A stretch of 64,000 bases of DNA. It comes from Mycolicibacterium sp. BiH015. GTDB taxonomy: Bacteria; Actinomycetota; Actinomycetes; Mycobacteriales; Mycobacteriaceae. Shown one piece after another: positions 18,469-27,378 of the stretch. Each line of letters begins with the position of its first letter. The first letter of the stretch is position 1. Location of the stretch: positions 124,001-188,000 of the forward strand of contig NZ_JAQGCZ010000004.1 in assembly GCF_027706845.1 (NCBI RefSeq). Direction: 5' to 3'. The notes below the pieces were generated by a model. It was not told the origin of the DNA and made no database searches. It saw nothing but the letters and a program-made list of their open reading frames with translations. The position numbers and the translations under genes are program-made.

Positions 18469-19716
18469 ATGGTCGCCGTGACCAAGCCGTGGCACCCTCT
18501 GACCCGGGTCGCGTTCCGCTTCTGCGTCGTCTACTTCGGGTTGTTCTGTCTGCTGTTCGCTCAGATCGTCTTCGTCTACGCCGGGATCGTGACGCGATGG
18601 TTGCCCCAGGATGCGGTGATCTGGCAGATGACGGTCACCGAGCCCATATTCGCGTGGGTGGGACATCACGTGTTCGGTGTCGAGGCTGTGCTTCATCGCG
18701 ACTCGAACAGCGGTGACCAGACTGTCGTCTGGGTCATGGTGTTCGTCCTGTTCGTGGTCGCCGCCGCGGCGACGCTCATCTGGTCGGTGCTGGACCGTCG
18801 GCGCCGCGCCTACGGGCGGTTGTACGCATGGTTTGCGATGTTCCTCCGGCTGAGTCTTGCCGGGCAGATGCTCTTCTACGGCGTTGCGAAGGTGATCCCG
18901 ACGCAGATGCCGTCGCCGCCCCTGGCCGCGCTGCTACAGCCGTTCGGCGAGTTGACTCCCATGGGGGTGCTGTGGCTGCAGGTGGGGATCTCACATCCCT
19001 ACGAGATCGCGCTCGGTGCTGTCGAGGTGGCCGGCGGGCTCCTGCTGTTCTGGAATCGCACTGCGCTGCTCGGTGCGCTGATCTCTGCGATGGCGATGGC
19101 TCAGGTCTTCCTGCTGAACATGACCTACGACGTTCCGGTGAAGGTGTTGTCCTCTCATCTTCTTCTGCTGAGCCTGTTCCTCGTCGCGCCGCATATCGGC
19201 AAATTGGCCGATGTCGTTGTGCTGCAGCGTCCTGCGGAGCCGGTGACCACGCCCGCGCTGTTCCAGGGCGCCCGAGCCAATCGGGCCGCGTCGGCGGTGG
19301 TGACGCTGCTGGCGGTGTGGGTGACCACCGGGATCGTCATCGAAGGCTGGAGCGCCTGGCGCGAATACGGGGACGGCCGCCCGAAACCGGAGTTGTACGG
19401 GATCTGGGCGGTCACCGAGTTCACCGCCGACGGTGTGACCCGGCCTCCGCTGACGACCGATGAGACCCGTTGGCAGCGTGTGATTTTCGATGAGCCCGGC
19501 GTGATCACCTACCAGCTGATGGACGGCGAGCTGGTCCAGGCGCCCACCGACGAGACGGCCATGCGCTTCGAGCGGATGGGACCTGACCGGCTGCGGGCGG
19601 TCGGTGATCTCGACGGAGCGCACGTCACGATGTCATTGCAGCAGGTGGACCTCGACACCTTCACACTGCGCAGCCGCGGCTTCCACTGGGTGCAGGACTA
19701 CCCGCACTTCGCCTGA
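18469..19716 (+). CDS. DoxX-like integral membrane protein
   Basis: A ~415-aa protein with two early helices (FCVVYFGLFCLLFAQIVFVYAGIVTRWL and VVWVMVFVLFVVAAAATLIWSVL). A four-helix DoxX-like core follows, with LRLSLAGQMLFYGVAKVIPTQMPSPPL, EVAGGLLLFW and ALISAMAMAQVFLLNMTYDVPVK. A soluble C-terminal domain (about 290-415) could sense or bind a ligand. GTG 18478 is an alternative start. The function is unknown; DoxX relatives are linked to thiol and membrane redox homeostasis in mycobacteria, which is only suggestive here. Confidence 0.7.
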   Translation: MVAVTKPWHPLTRVAFRFCVVYFGLFCLLFAQIVFVYAGIVTRWLPQDAVIWQMTVTEPIFAWVGHHVFGVEAVLHRDSNSGDQTVVWVMVFVLFVVAAAATLIWSVLDRRRRAYGRLYAWFAMFLRLSLAGQMLFYGVAKVIPTQMPSPPLAALLQPFGELTPMGVLWLQVGISHPYEIALGAVEVAGGLLLFWNRTALLGALISAMAMAQVFLLNMTYDVPVKVLSSHLLLLSLFLVAPHIGKLADVVVLQRPAEPVTTPALFQGARANRAASAVVTLLAVWVTTGIVIEGWSAWREYGDGRPKPELYGIWAVTEFTADGVTRPPLTTDETRWQRVIFDEPGVITYQLMDGELVQAPTDETAMRFERMGPDRLRAVGDLDGAHVTMSLQQVDLDTFTLRSRGFHWVQDYPHFA

Positions 19717-19718
19717 GA

Positions 19719-19781
19719 CGCCGAAACTGCATTCCGCGCGGAGATTTCGCGATTTTGACCTCGTCCAATGTAGTTTCGGCG
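19719..19781. terminator. Inverted repeat between convergent genes
   Basis: Arms CGCCGAAACTGCATT (19719-19733) and AATGTAGTTTCGGCG (19767-19781) pair with one mismatch around a 33-nt loop. Placed between two convergent stops, it can serve as a terminator for both strands. The large loop also fits a degenerate mobile palindrome. Confidence 0.55.
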
Positions 19782-19784
19782 GGA

Positions 19785-20687
19785 TCAGGAGACCTTGATG
19801 CGGAACTGCGCCACCGCGGACTCGCCCGGCTGCACCTCGCGGTACCCGCCGCGGCGCAGGGCGTCCGTCGCGGCCGCCATCGGTTCGAAGCAGACGACGT
19901 CGTCGTCGCCGGGTGCGAAGACCTGCGCTGCGGTGTAGCCCTCGTCGAAGTGAACCTCGATACGGCGGTCGCCACCGGAGAGCGCGAACACCGATCCGTC
20001 AGCGACCTCGTCGTAACCGTCGTCGATGAACTTGTCGCCCAGCACTTCTGAGGCGGCGGGGCGCGGTTCCACCCGGCCCGTCGGGATACCCCACGCGTTC
20101 ACCGGCTGGTACCGCATCGCGGGCGTCTCGATCCGCCACTGCGCGCGCGGGACGCCCGGCAGCTGAAGATACGGATGGAATCCGAAGCACAGCGGCACCC
20201 GCGAGCCCGTCGTCGCCGTCACGGTCGTCTTCACCGTCAGCGTCCGGTCGGACAGCGTGATGTCCAGTGTCAGGAGGTGGGGGAACGGGAACGTCGCGAG
20301 CAGTGCGGGCCGTGCCGCGAAATCCAGTTCGGCGGTCAGCTGCGACTCCAGCAGCGTGGTGACCGTCCAATCCTTGTAGGCAGCCAAGGTGCCGTGGATC
20401 GGTACGCCGTGCTGATCGGTGCGGACACCGCCGGTGCCCGGGGTCAGTGTCACGACGGCGCCGTCGACCCCGTAACCCATGCTCGACAGCCGGTTGGCCC
20501 ACGGGTAGAGGATCGGGATCCCCATCGTCTTGTGGTTGGACACGTAGGCCTGCAGCCCGCGGCGCTGCCCGAGAAGTTCGACGCCGTCATCGGACAGGGA
20601 CGTGCCGACCATTCCCGCGATCGGGACGTAGGTCGCGGTCAGCGGTGACGACGGATCGCGCAGCGTGACGGTTTCGAACTCCTCCAT
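19785..20687 (-). CDS. Aldose 1-epimerase family protein
   Basis: The ATG at 20687 gives a 300-aa mutarotase-fold protein. Family landmarks are GIPILYPWANRL (about 58-69), the His in VPIHGTL (about 100), FGFHPYLQLPG with the second catalytic His (about 170) and a late Glu in FEPMAAATDAL. It likely interconverts alpha and beta anomers of a hexose or hexose phosphate. It is 24 bp downstream of the globin-reductase gene on the same strand and may be co-transcribed, though no functional link is obvious. Confidence 0.85.
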   Translation of the reverse strand: MEEFETVTLRDPSSPLTATYVPIAGMVGTSLSDDGVELLGQRRGLQAYVSNHKTMGIPILYPWANRLSSMGYGVDGAVVTLTPGTGGVRTDQHGVPIHGTLAAYKDWTVTTLLESQLTAELDFAARPALLATFPFPHLLTLDITLSDRTLTVKTTVTATTGSRVPLCFGFHPYLQLPGVPRAQWRIETPAMRYQPVNAWGIPTGRVEPRPAASEVLGDKFIDDGYDEVADGSVFALSGGDRRIEVHFDEGYTAAQVFAPGDDDVVCFEPMAAATDALRRGGYREVQPGESAVAQFRIKVS

Positions 20688-20711
20688 GGCAGCGATCCTG
20701 CCATGTGGCAT

Positions 20712-21878
20712 TCAGCCGGCCAGAGGATCGTGCTGGATCCGTTCGGCAGGCGCGCCTTTGGCTATCAGCGCGGTCTTGGTCGCCTGCACCATCTCGGGTC
20801 GCCCGCACAGCAGGATCTGGCGATCGCTCCAGTTGCCGTATTGCGTGACCACCTCGGGGAGCAGCCCGGTCTGACGCACGTGGAGACCGCGCGGCGGGGT
20901 GTTGTCGGGATAGTCCGCAGCCCACGGCGGGTCGAAGTTGAGCTCCGAAACCGGCGTGACCGACAGCCACGGATTGGTCGACGCGATCTCCCACAGGGTG
21001 CGCAGGTCATACAGGTCGCAGGGGTACTTCGCGCCGAAGAACAGGTGTACCCGCGGGTTCTGGCCGAACCGGCACAAATCCATGATCAGCGCGCGCAGCG
21101 GAGCCAGCCCGGTGCTGCCGGCGACCATGAGCACGTCGCCGGCGGCGCGATCGATCTCCATGGCACCGTGCGGGCTGGACACTCGCCACCGGTCGCCGGG
21201 GCGGGCCTCTCCGACTATGGCGGTGCTGACCATGCCGCCGGCCACGGAACGCACGTGGAACTCGATGTAGCCGTGAGGATCGGGTGGGATCGCCGGGCTC
21301 AGGTAGCGCCACCGGCGCGGCCACTGCGGCACCTGCACGCCGACGTACTGGCCGGGGTGGTAGTCCAGCGCGCGATCGAGCTTCAGCCGGACCACCGCGA
21401 TGTCGCGGGTGGGCCGCAGGTATTCCAGCACCGTGCCGTCGCAGAACGCGGGCCCCTTTTCGGCGTCGGCGGCCCCGCTCATGACGCCGACGGCCAGGCC
21501 GACCGTGTCGTTGACGGCGTCGGACAGTCGCTGGTCCCACCAGTCGGCCAGGGCCCTGCGCAGCGTGGCGAGAAGGGCTTGCTGCAGCGACGCGTAGTGC
21601 GCGCTGGTGACGCCGTACTTGCGGTGGTCGCGGCCGAGCTGGGCGAGGAAGGCGACGGGCTCTTCGGCGTGATGGGCGATCAGCTCTTCGCACAGCCAGC
21701 ACATGGCCTGTGCGAAGACCTGGCGCTGCTTTTCCATGTCGGGGGGAAACAGGTCGCGTGCCGAGAGGTCGGAGGCGAACCAGCGCGTATAGAAGTCGCC
21801 GATCATCGTCTCGGCACCGAGATCGAGATCGAACGCATCCCGGAGGATGCGCATCGATTCACGGTCTTCGAGTCCCAC
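20712..21878 (-). CDS. Globin-FAD/NAD reductase fusion (flavohaemoprotein-like; Rv0385-like)
   Basis: GTG 21878 gives VGLEDRESMRILRDAF, which aligns with mycobacterial globin-reductases. The open frame continues far upstream without a start of matching character, so the 887-codon frame is an over-extension. The 388-aa protein has an N-terminal globin-like domain (about 1-135, HHAEEPVAFLAQLGRDHRKYGV) and an FAD-binding segment (DYHPGQYVGVQVP, RRWRYLSPA). An NAD-binding part (MVAGSTGLAPLRALIMDL, LLCGRPEMVQATKTAL) completes it. It probably transfers electrons from NAD(P)H to haem for NO, O2 or a lipid substrate. Mycobacterial forms differ from E. coli Hmp, so NO dioxygenase activity is not assured. 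Confidence 0.85.
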   Translation of the reverse strand: MGLEDRESMRILRDAFDLDLGAETMIGDFYTRWFASDLSARDLFPPDMEKQRQVFAQAMCWLCEELIAHHAEEPVAFLAQLGRDHRKYGVTSAHYASLQQALLATLRRALADWWDQRLSDAVNDTVGLAVGVMSGAADAEKGPAFCDGTVLEYLRPTRDIAVVRLKLDRALDYHPGQYVGVQVPQWPRRWRYLSPAIPPDPHGYIEFHVRSVAGGMVSTAIVGEARPGDRWRVSSPHGAMEIDRAAGDVLMVAGSTGLAPLRALIMDLCRFGQNPRVHLFFGAKYPCDLYDLRTLWEIASTNPWLSVTPVSELNFDPPWAADYPDNTPPRGLHVRQTGLLPEVVTQYGNWSDRQILLCGRPEMVQATKTALIAKGAPAERIQHDPLAG

Positions 21879-21889
21879 GCCGCACGATC

Positions 21890-22900
21890 CTAAGTCACTG
21901 CGGCGGAAGTGGTCTGCTGGCGAACAGCGGCGGCGACGATCATCGCCGCACCAGCCAACGCCCACCCGGTCAGCACGAGGACCGCGGTGGAGGCTCCGGC
22001 CCCGGCGAAAAAGGCCGTCGACCGCAACAGGGTGGCGGTGGCGCCCTGCGGTAGGAGCTGCCCCAGCGCACCCCAGCCGGCCGGCAGCAATTCCGGCGCA
22101 CTCGCGAGCCCCGACAGTGGGTTTCCGACCAGCAGCGCCAGGGCGGCGCCGACGGCAAGCCCGGCACGGCCGAACAGCGAACCGAGGCCGAGCACGAACA
22201 GCAGGGCCGCCGCGACCCCCAGGGCGAGGCCCGCCGAGACGCCCCAGAAGTTGTGCTCGATCGAGCCGAGGACGTATCGGAGCAGCGCCGCGATGGTGAC
22301 ACCGGCGACCACCGAGAAGACGATCGCGGTTGTCAGGCGCGCCCAGATCTCGGTGCGCAGCGCAAGCACCAGTGCGATGGCGGGCAGGATGCCCGCGAGG
22401 GTGATGGGCAGCGCCGATGCGGCCACGCCGGCGCCCCGGGGGTCGCGTGCGGTGGGCGGCGCGAGGTCTTCGGTTCGCAGCGGGATCCCGGTCTGCTGGC
22501 CGAGCTGCGTGCCGAGCTGGGTCAGCACCTGCGCCACCATCGGGCCGGCTCCGGTCGCGATGAGTAGCGCCGGCTCTGTCCCCGGTTGCGCCGGCAGTGC
22601 GATCCCGCCGTAGACGTCGCGGTTGCCGATCGCTTCGCGCAGGGCGGCCTCGCTGGGGTAGTAGGTCACCGCGAACGCTCCGGGTGCTTTCTGATCGAGC
22701 ATCTCGGCGATCTGTCCACCGGCGGCCTGCGGACCGGCGGCCCCTATCGGCACGTCGTGTGGGCCGGAGCGGGCGGCGGGCAGCGCGAACGCGATCGCGA
22801 CGAGCGCCAGCAGGGTGGTCACGGCCACGACGATGCCGGCGGCTCGCACGGTGACGGGAGGTTCGTGGGTGGCGGCGGGATGGGTGCTGGTGGACGTCAT
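21890..22900 (-). CDS. ABC-2/YhgE-like integral membrane protein
   Basis: The 336-aa protein has one N-terminal helix (AAGIVVAVTTLLALVAIAFAL), an extracytoplasmic region of about 120 residues (SGPHDVPIGAAGPQAAGGQ through IPLRTEDLAPP) and five or six C-terminal helices. This layout matches YhgE/Pip or ABC-2-type permease-like proteins. ATG 22900 has an AAGAGGCG ribosome site, so it is preferred over ATG 22915. The gene is divergent from a TetR regulator and ends 11 bp before the globin gene. The regulator may control it as an efflux-related protein; its cargo is unknown. Confidence 0.65.
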   Translation of the reverse strand: MTSTSTHPAATHEPPVTVRAAGIVVAVTTLLALVAIAFALPAARSGPHDVPIGAAGPQAAGGQIAEMLDQKAPGAFAVTYYPSEAALREAIGNRDVYGGIALPAQPGTEPALLIATGAGPMVAQVLTQLGTQLGQQTGIPLRTEDLAPPTARDPRGAGVAASALPITLAGILPAIALVLALRTEIWARLTTAIVFSVVAGVTIAALLRYVLGSIEHNFWGVSAGLALGVAAALLFVLGLGSLFGRAGLAVGAALALLVGNPLSGLASAPELLPAGWGALGQLLPQGATATLLRSTAFFAGAGASTAVLVLTGWALAGAAMIVAAAVRQQTTSAAVT

Positions 22901-22963
22901 GACGCCTCTTTTCATTGGCTGTTGAATTAATTGCTGGATACAGCGTAAGGCGCGTTCGGACTG

Positions 22964-22983
22964 ATTTCAACAGCGATTGAAAT
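22964..22983. promoter_or_regulatory. Probable TetR operator
   Basis: ATTTCAA (22964-22970), 6 nt, TTGAAAT (22977-22983) is a perfect 7-bp inverted repeat between the divergent membrane-protein and TetR genes. It ends 14 bp before the TetR start. Confidence 0.7.
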
Positions 22984-22997
22984 GTTAATCTCGGCAG

Positions 22998-23624
22998 GTG
23001 CCGCGAGCAGCAGAAACAACCCGGCGCCGCGGGCGGCGACAGGGTGAGCCGGTGTCGAGAGACGCAGTGCTCTCCGCCGCGAAAGCCCGCTTCGCCCGGC
23101 ACGGTTACGAGAGGACCACGCTGCGCTCGATCGCCGACGACGCGCGTGTGGACGCATCGATGGTGCTGTACCTGTTCGGCTCGAAGGAGCAGTTGTTCCG
23201 CGAGTCGCTGCGGTTGATCCTTGATCCCGACGTCCTCGTGGCCGCGCTCACCGCGGACGAGGGAGACATCGGCACACGGATGGTCCGGGCGTATCTGCAG
23301 GTGTGGGAAGCGTCCGACAGCTCCGGAAGTATGCGGGCCATGCTCGCGTCGGCGACCTCCAATTCCGATGCCCACGAGGCGTTCCGGGAGTTCATGCAGA
23401 ACTACGTGCTGACCGCGGTCTCGGGCGCTCTCGGCGGCGGGGAGCAGGCCCGGCTGCGGGCCATGCTGGCGGCGAGCAGCCTGGTGGGCATTGCGATGCT
23501 GCGGTACGTGATGGAGGTGCCCCCGCTGTCGGAACTGGATTCCGAGGACGTGGTGAGGCTGGTGGCGCCGACCGTGACCCGATACCTGACCGGCGACGCC
23601 GACGAGCTCGGGTTACCCGGCTAG
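22998..23624 (+). CDS. TetR-family regulator
   Basis: A 208-aa protein from GTG 22998 with a basic N-terminal arm and the TetR helix-turn-helix (VLSAAKARFARHGYERTTLRSIADDARVDASMVLYLFGSKEQLFRESL, about 25-72). An all-helical ligand-binding domain follows. The YLFGSKEQLF segment is the typical end of the DNA-binding fold. A perfect inverted repeat upstream fits autoregulation and control of the divergent permease-like gene. Its 3' end overlaps the convergent GAP gene by 12 bp. Confidence 0.9.
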   Translation: MPRAAETTRRRGRRQGEPVSRDAVLSAAKARFARHGYERTTLRSIADDARVDASMVLYLFGSKEQLFRESLRLILDPDVLVAALTADEGDIGTRMVRAYLQVWEASDSSGSMRAMLASATSNSDAHEAFREFMQNYVLTAVSGALGGGEQARLRAMLAASSLVGIAMLRYVMEVPPLSELDSEDVVRLVAPTVTRYLTGDADELGLPG

Positions 23625-24290
23625 GGCGTGAATGCCCTTGTACAGCACCAGAAGTCCGATCACAACCAGGATCACCGCGACCAGCACGGCGTGCTGACGC
23701 TCCATCCAGGACCGCACACTGTTCAGTGTCGGTTCCAGGCGTCTGCCCATCAGGACGTACGCGAGGATCGGCACGGCGACCGTGGACGCCGCGAACGCCG
23801 TGAACCAGAGATCTGCCGCCCACACGGCGGGAAAGTCCAATCCTGCGGATCCGATCGCCAAACCCGCTGCGGCGCAGATGAAGAGCACCTTCGGATTGAC
23901 CACCGTCAGCGCGGCGCCGGTGACGGCGGCCTTGGCGGGCGTCAGGGAACTCATGCGGGTGATCCACTTGGGCATGTGCTCAGCGGTCTTCCGCTTGGCG
24001 AACCGGTAGGCACCGAACACGATCAGCGCCGAGCCGACGACGACGCGTAACCACGACGCCCAGCTCGGCGGCTTGGTGCCGATGCCGCCGACCAGATCGG
24101 AGAGTTCGAGGAAGATCCCGGTCAGTACGGCCAGCCCGAGCAACCAGCCGGCAAGGAACGCCAGCCCCGTCGGTTTGGGTCTCGGTGTTCCGAGCACCAG
24201 TACCGCCGGGATGACCGAGAACGGAGACAGCGCGATCACGAGGGAGAGCGGGATGAGCTCGGTCAGAACCGACCCCCAGGTACCTGGCAC
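23613..24290 (-). CDS. GAP-family (GPL/sulfolipid-addressing) membrane protein
   Basis: The 225-aa protein has about six helices with the GAP/SfLAP signature. LIPLSLVIALSPFSVIPAVLVLGTPRPKPTGLAFLAGWLLGLAV lies at residues 11-55 and ALTVVNPKVLFICAAAGLAIG at about 128-148. Relatives in mycobacteria (Gap, Sap) are needed to move glycopeptidolipids or sulfolipid to the cell surface. No lipid biosynthesis genes lie nearby, so the lipid partner cannot be inferred. It is convergent with the TetR gene. Confidence 0.8.
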   Translation of the reverse strand: MPGTWGSVLTELIPLSLVIALSPFSVIPAVLVLGTPRPKPTGLAFLAGWLLGLAVLTGIFLELSDLVGGIGTKPPSWASWLRVVVGSALIVFGAYRFAKRKTAEHMPKWITRMSSLTPAKAAVTGAALTVVNPKVLFICAAAGLAIGSAGLDFPAVWAADLWFTAFAASTVAVPILAYVLMGRRLEPTLNSVRSWMERQHAVLVAVILVVIGLLVLYKGIHALAG

Positions 24291-24356
24291 CGGAAAAACC
24301 TAGCAAGGCAGCGTTGCGGGTGCTGCCCGATTGGCGCCGCGTCGTATCGTCGCCGC

Positions 24357-25307
24357 ATGAACCAGGTCACGGCTGTGACGGTGTTCCATCGCTGCGACGA
24401 CGAATCCGGATTCGTCGCATGGGCCCGACAACTGCTCGACTCGGCCCGTATGGCGCACGGGCATCTGTCCGGCCGGGTGTCGGTGCTCGACGATCCACGT
24501 CTCGATTGGGCTGTCGCCGTGACGTTTTCCGATACGGCGGCGATGCACGCGTGGCTGGACAGCGAGCAGCGGGCCGAAGTGCTGGCCGCCGGGCAGCAGC
24601 GGGGATTCTGGACCAGCTCCGGTGACCTCGTCGTGTCGGCCGACGGGCCGGCGTCCCCCGGCGTCGGGGTGTTCCGACATACCGTGACCGTCGGCAAGGA
24701 ACCCGAATTCCTGGCCACGCAGGCGCGGTTGTCGGCGGCGGCCGTCAGGCTTGCCGGGCACGAAGGCACCGCGCTGTTGCCGGCGGACGCACCCGGCGAA
24801 TGGATTTCGATGGTCCGCTACCGGACCGGACCGCAGCTGTCGGCGTGGATGCGCTCGCCCGAACGCACGGAGGCGCTGCACGGCTTGCGGTCGACGCTCA
24901 CCAACGACTTCTCCGTGGTTTCCAATACCACGCCGTTCGCCACCACGGTGCGGATGGAGAACGGCCGAACACTCATGACGCCGAACTGGAAGTCGGCAAT
25001 GCTCGTCCTTGTCGTGCTCTACCCCACGGTCATGTTGCTGTCGCGATTTCTCGGGCCCGTGCTCAACGACGTCGGAGCGCAGCCGTGGCTCTCGCTGTGG
25101 ATCAGTCAGATCGTCAGCGTCGTCGCCATGCAATGGTGGCTGATGCCCGCGGCATCCAAGCCGTTTCGCCGCTGGCTCGACCCGGTCGACGGAGCGAGCG
25201 CACGCGTCAGCGCCATCGGAGCCGTCGTCATCGTCGCGGTGTACGCAGTCACGCTGACGCTGTTCGCGTCCGTGCACGCTCTCCAGTTCTGGGACTATAT
25301 GGACTGA
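24357..25307 (+). CDS. Tandem antibiotic-biosynthesis-monooxygenase (ABM)-like domains with membrane tail
   Basis: A 316-aa protein with two ferredoxin-like ABM-type modules (about 1-95 and 100-205; AVTVFHRCDDESGFVAWARQLLDSARMAHGHLSGRVSVL and FRHTVTVGKEPEFLATQARLSAAAVRLAGHEG). A C-terminal part has three or four hydrophobic helices (WKSAMLVLVVLYPTVMLLSRFLGPVL and following). ABM domains can oxidise small aromatic compounds or act structurally; no substrate is indicated. Its 3' end overlaps the convergent amidase by 13 bp. Confidence 0.72.
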   Translation: MNQVTAVTVFHRCDDESGFVAWARQLLDSARMAHGHLSGRVSVLDDPRLDWAVAVTFSDTAAMHAWLDSEQRAEVLAAGQQRGFWTSSGDLVVSADGPASPGVGVFRHTVTVGKEPEFLATQARLSAAAVRLAGHEGTALLPADAPGEWISMVRYRTGPQLSAWMRSPERTEALHGLRSTLTNDFSVVSNTTPFATTVRMENGRTLMTPNWKSAMLVLVVLYPTVMLLSRFLGPVLNDVGAQPWLSLWISQIVSVVAMQWWLMPAASKPFRRWLDPVDGASARVSAIGAVVIVAVYAVTLTLFASVHALQFWDYMD

Positions 25308-26308
25308 GCGGTCAACGTCGCGGCCCGGGTCCGCATCGAAGCGTGCATGCCCCCGTACGGCGCCACGTCGGGCAGCGCATTCTTGAACAGCTTGGTCACC
25401 GCGCTGTAGTTGACGTCGACGACGTTGGCCAGCGGCGACAGGCACAGTTGACTGCACAGCTGATAGGCGTCGAGCTCCCCGATGCCGTACAGCTCGGTCA
25501 TCCACCGCACCATTTCGACCTGGCTGCACCGCCAGGCATCCTCCAACGGGCGGGCCGAACCGACGGTGAGCAGCGCGTCGTCGTGCTCGAACCGAGGCCA
25601 CGCCGGGGCCCCGCCCTTGATCAGATCGACGAGCACCGTCACGTTCATCGCACCTTCGAGCGCCGTGCCGCACGTTTCGCCTTCGCCCTGGCGGTAGTGT
25701 CCGTCACCCACCGAGAACAATGCCCCGTCCACATTGACACCCAGGTAGACCGTCGTTCCGGCCCGCAGCTCGGGGGTGTCCATGTTGCCGCCGAAGTAGT
25801 CCGGCACCAGGGTGGTGCGCACTTCACGTAGAGCAGGTGCAACTCCGACGGTGCCCAGCATCGGTGCCAGCGGCAGCTCGACGGTGAAATCGCTCTCGTG
25901 TCCGACGAAGGTGGCGACGGCTCGCTCCACGTCGACCTCATAGATCCAGGTGAGCTCCGGCAGTGCCGGTTGCAGGGTGGCCGTGCGATCGGTCCCGGTC
26001 AACGCGCCGAACAACGGAATCGTCGTCGACGCGGCCCACGTCCTGGCAGGTTCGATCGAGGCGAAATGCAGTGCAAGGGTGTCGCCCGGTTCGGCGCCGG
26101 TCACATGGAACGGACCGGTCTGGGGATTGAGCTCTTTGGGGTTGAGCACCTGACTCGGTCTGTCACTGCGAGACGTCACCCGGCCGGCGAAGGCGTCTTC
26201 GGTCCAGAGCCGCAGCGCTGTGCCAGGGGCCACCTCCATGACCGGCTCGGCACCGCCGAACGTCCAGACGTACTGCTCGCGTGACGGCGTGAAATCAACG
26301 ATCTGCAT
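25295..26308 (-). CDS. Acetamidase/formamidase family amidase
   Basis: The 337-aa enzyme has the FmdA/AmdA fold: ALRLWTEDAFAGRVTS near residue 30, NPQTGPFHVTGAEPGDTLALHF at 60-81, GNMDTPELRAGTTVYLGVNVDGALFSVGDGH at about 173-203 and GEGETCGTALEGAMNVTV near 208. It hydrolyses short amides to acid and ammonia. Immediately upstream on the same strand are CbtA and CbtB, and divergently the cobalt nitrile hydratase. The nitrile hydratase makes amides, so this enzyme is the natural next step. Its start overlaps the CbtA stop by 14 bp. Confidence 0.9.
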   Translation of the reverse strand: MQIVDFTPSREQYVWTFGGAEPVMEVAPGTALRLWTEDAFAGRVTSRSDRPSQVLNPKELNPQTGPFHVTGAEPGDTLALHFASIEPARTWAASTTIPLFGALTGTDRTATLQPALPELTWIYEVDVERAVATFVGHESDFTVELPLAPMLGTVGVAPALREVRTTLVPDYFGGNMDTPELRAGTTVYLGVNVDGALFSVGDGHYRQGEGETCGTALEGAMNVTVLVDLIKGGAPAWPRFEHDDALLTVGSARPLEDAWRCSQVEMVRWMTELYGIGELDAYQLCSQLCLSPLANVVDVNYSAVTKLFKNALPDVAPYGGMHASMRTRAATLTAQSI

Positions 26309-27104
26309 GCGCAACTCCGAAGAATGGGGTGGTCGAACGCGAGGAGGCTCCACGCGCCAGCGCGGCTGCGAAAGCAGTGCCGAGGACCAGCCACATGAGG
26401 GCGCTGGTCAGCAACGACTGCAGCCGGAACTCGGCCAGCAGTTCGGCGGGGAAGCCGGGAAACACCAGAGTTCCGGCCTCGTCCACGACAGCGTCGGGCA
26501 CTTCGTGAACGCCGGGCAGGATGGCCGCGGCAACGACCATCACGACGACGTAAGCCCACGCGGCCGATATCGTGGCGGCCCAACCGCCCACCCGAGGCGC
26601 CCACCGGAGCGTAACGCCGATCACCACGGCGGCCACCAGCGCCGAGGCGACGAGCAACGCCAGATAGGCGACAGTACGTTGGCCGGCAGTATCGGGCTGG
26701 CCGACACCGGGCGGGTTGGCGGGGTAGACGAGAAACGGGACCAGGCTCACGCAGACGAATGCCGTGACACTGGCGGCTGTTGCGGCCCAGGGTGATTCGA
26801 AACGGACACCACGTCTGGTCAACACCGCGGACAACACGCAGTACGCGACGGCGAACAGGACGCCGACGACGATGCCGAACCCGATGACGCCCACGCCGGC
26901 GCCGACGTTCTCCTGAACCGCGCGGGTGAACACCTCGTGCTCGTGAGTGTGCTCACCGGTGATGTCGGCAAAGGCATGAGAGCGGGCCTCCTCGTAATCG
27001 ATCGCCGAAGCGATGAGAGGTGCCACCTGGAGTCGGGCATAGCCGAATGCCGCGAGACCGCCCACAGCGCCGGCGGCGGCACCGATTCCGATGATCCGTT
27101 TCAT
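26295..27104 (-). CDS. cbtA: Cobalt transporter subunit CbtA
   Basis: A 269-aa inner-membrane protein with about six helices and a short His-rich loop (DITGEHTHEHEVFTRAVQENVG, about 47-68) typical of CbtA. Later conserved PFLVYPANPPGVG sits in the middle. CbtA with CbtB is thought to import cobalt, usually under cobalamin control in bacteria. Here the pair is divergent from a cobalt-type nitrile hydratase, so cobalt supply to that enzyme is the likelier role. The start MKRIIGIGAAAG (27104) is preferred to the in-frame ATG 27134. Confidence 0.88.
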   Translation of the reverse strand: MKRIIGIGAAAGAVGGLAAFGYARLQVAPLIASAIDYEEARSHAFADITGEHTHEHEVFTRAVQENVGAGVGVIGFGIVVGVLFAVAYCVLSAVLTRRGVRFESPWAATAASVTAFVCVSLVPFLVYPANPPGVGQPDTAGQRTVAYLALLVASALVAAVVIGVTLRWAPRVGGWAATISAAWAYVVVMVVAAAILPGVHEVPDAVVDEAGTLVFPGFPAELLAEFRLQSLLTSALMWLVLGTAFAAALARGASSRSTTPFFGVAHADR

Positions 27105-27124
27105 CGTGAGTGCTCCCGGTGTTC

Positions 27125-27337
27125 TCAGTGGCACGGGAATCCCAGCAGATGCCGCGCATCGTGCAGAAATTCATGGACATGGGTGTCGGCGCCGAACACC
27201 GACACGGCACCCTGATCGAAGGCCAGGAAGTAGAAGGCGATGAGGGCCACCACAGTGGACACGGTCAACAAGAGTGCGGTGCCGGTGACCTCGGAGTCAG
27301 CCGTGACGGCGCGTCGGGTGGTCGATGTCGATTCCAT
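27125..27337 (-). CDS. cbtB: Cobalt transporter subunit CbtB
   Basis: A 70-aa protein with one membrane helix (LLLTVSTVVALIAFYFLAF) and the CbtB C-terminal motif HVHEFLHDARHLLGFPCH, which ends the protein and offers metal ligands (His and Cys). It is the first gene of the minus-strand cobalt and amidase unit, 20 bp before cbtA. No cobalamin riboswitch was recognised upstream, which also argues for control through the nitrile hydratase regulators. Confidence 0.9.
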   Translation of the reverse strand: MESTSTTRRAVTADSEVTGTALLLTVSTVVALIAFYFLAFDQGAVSVFGADTHVHEFLHDARHLLGFPCH

Positions 27338-27378
27338 CGCAGGTCCTTTCGGGAACGGTTGAGAGAATTAATTCCGAA

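Noticed and set aside
21879..23375. Upstream extension of the globin-reductase frame to 887 codons
   Set aside because: It runs out of frame through the permease-like gene and part of TetR; only the region from 21878 aligns with the family.
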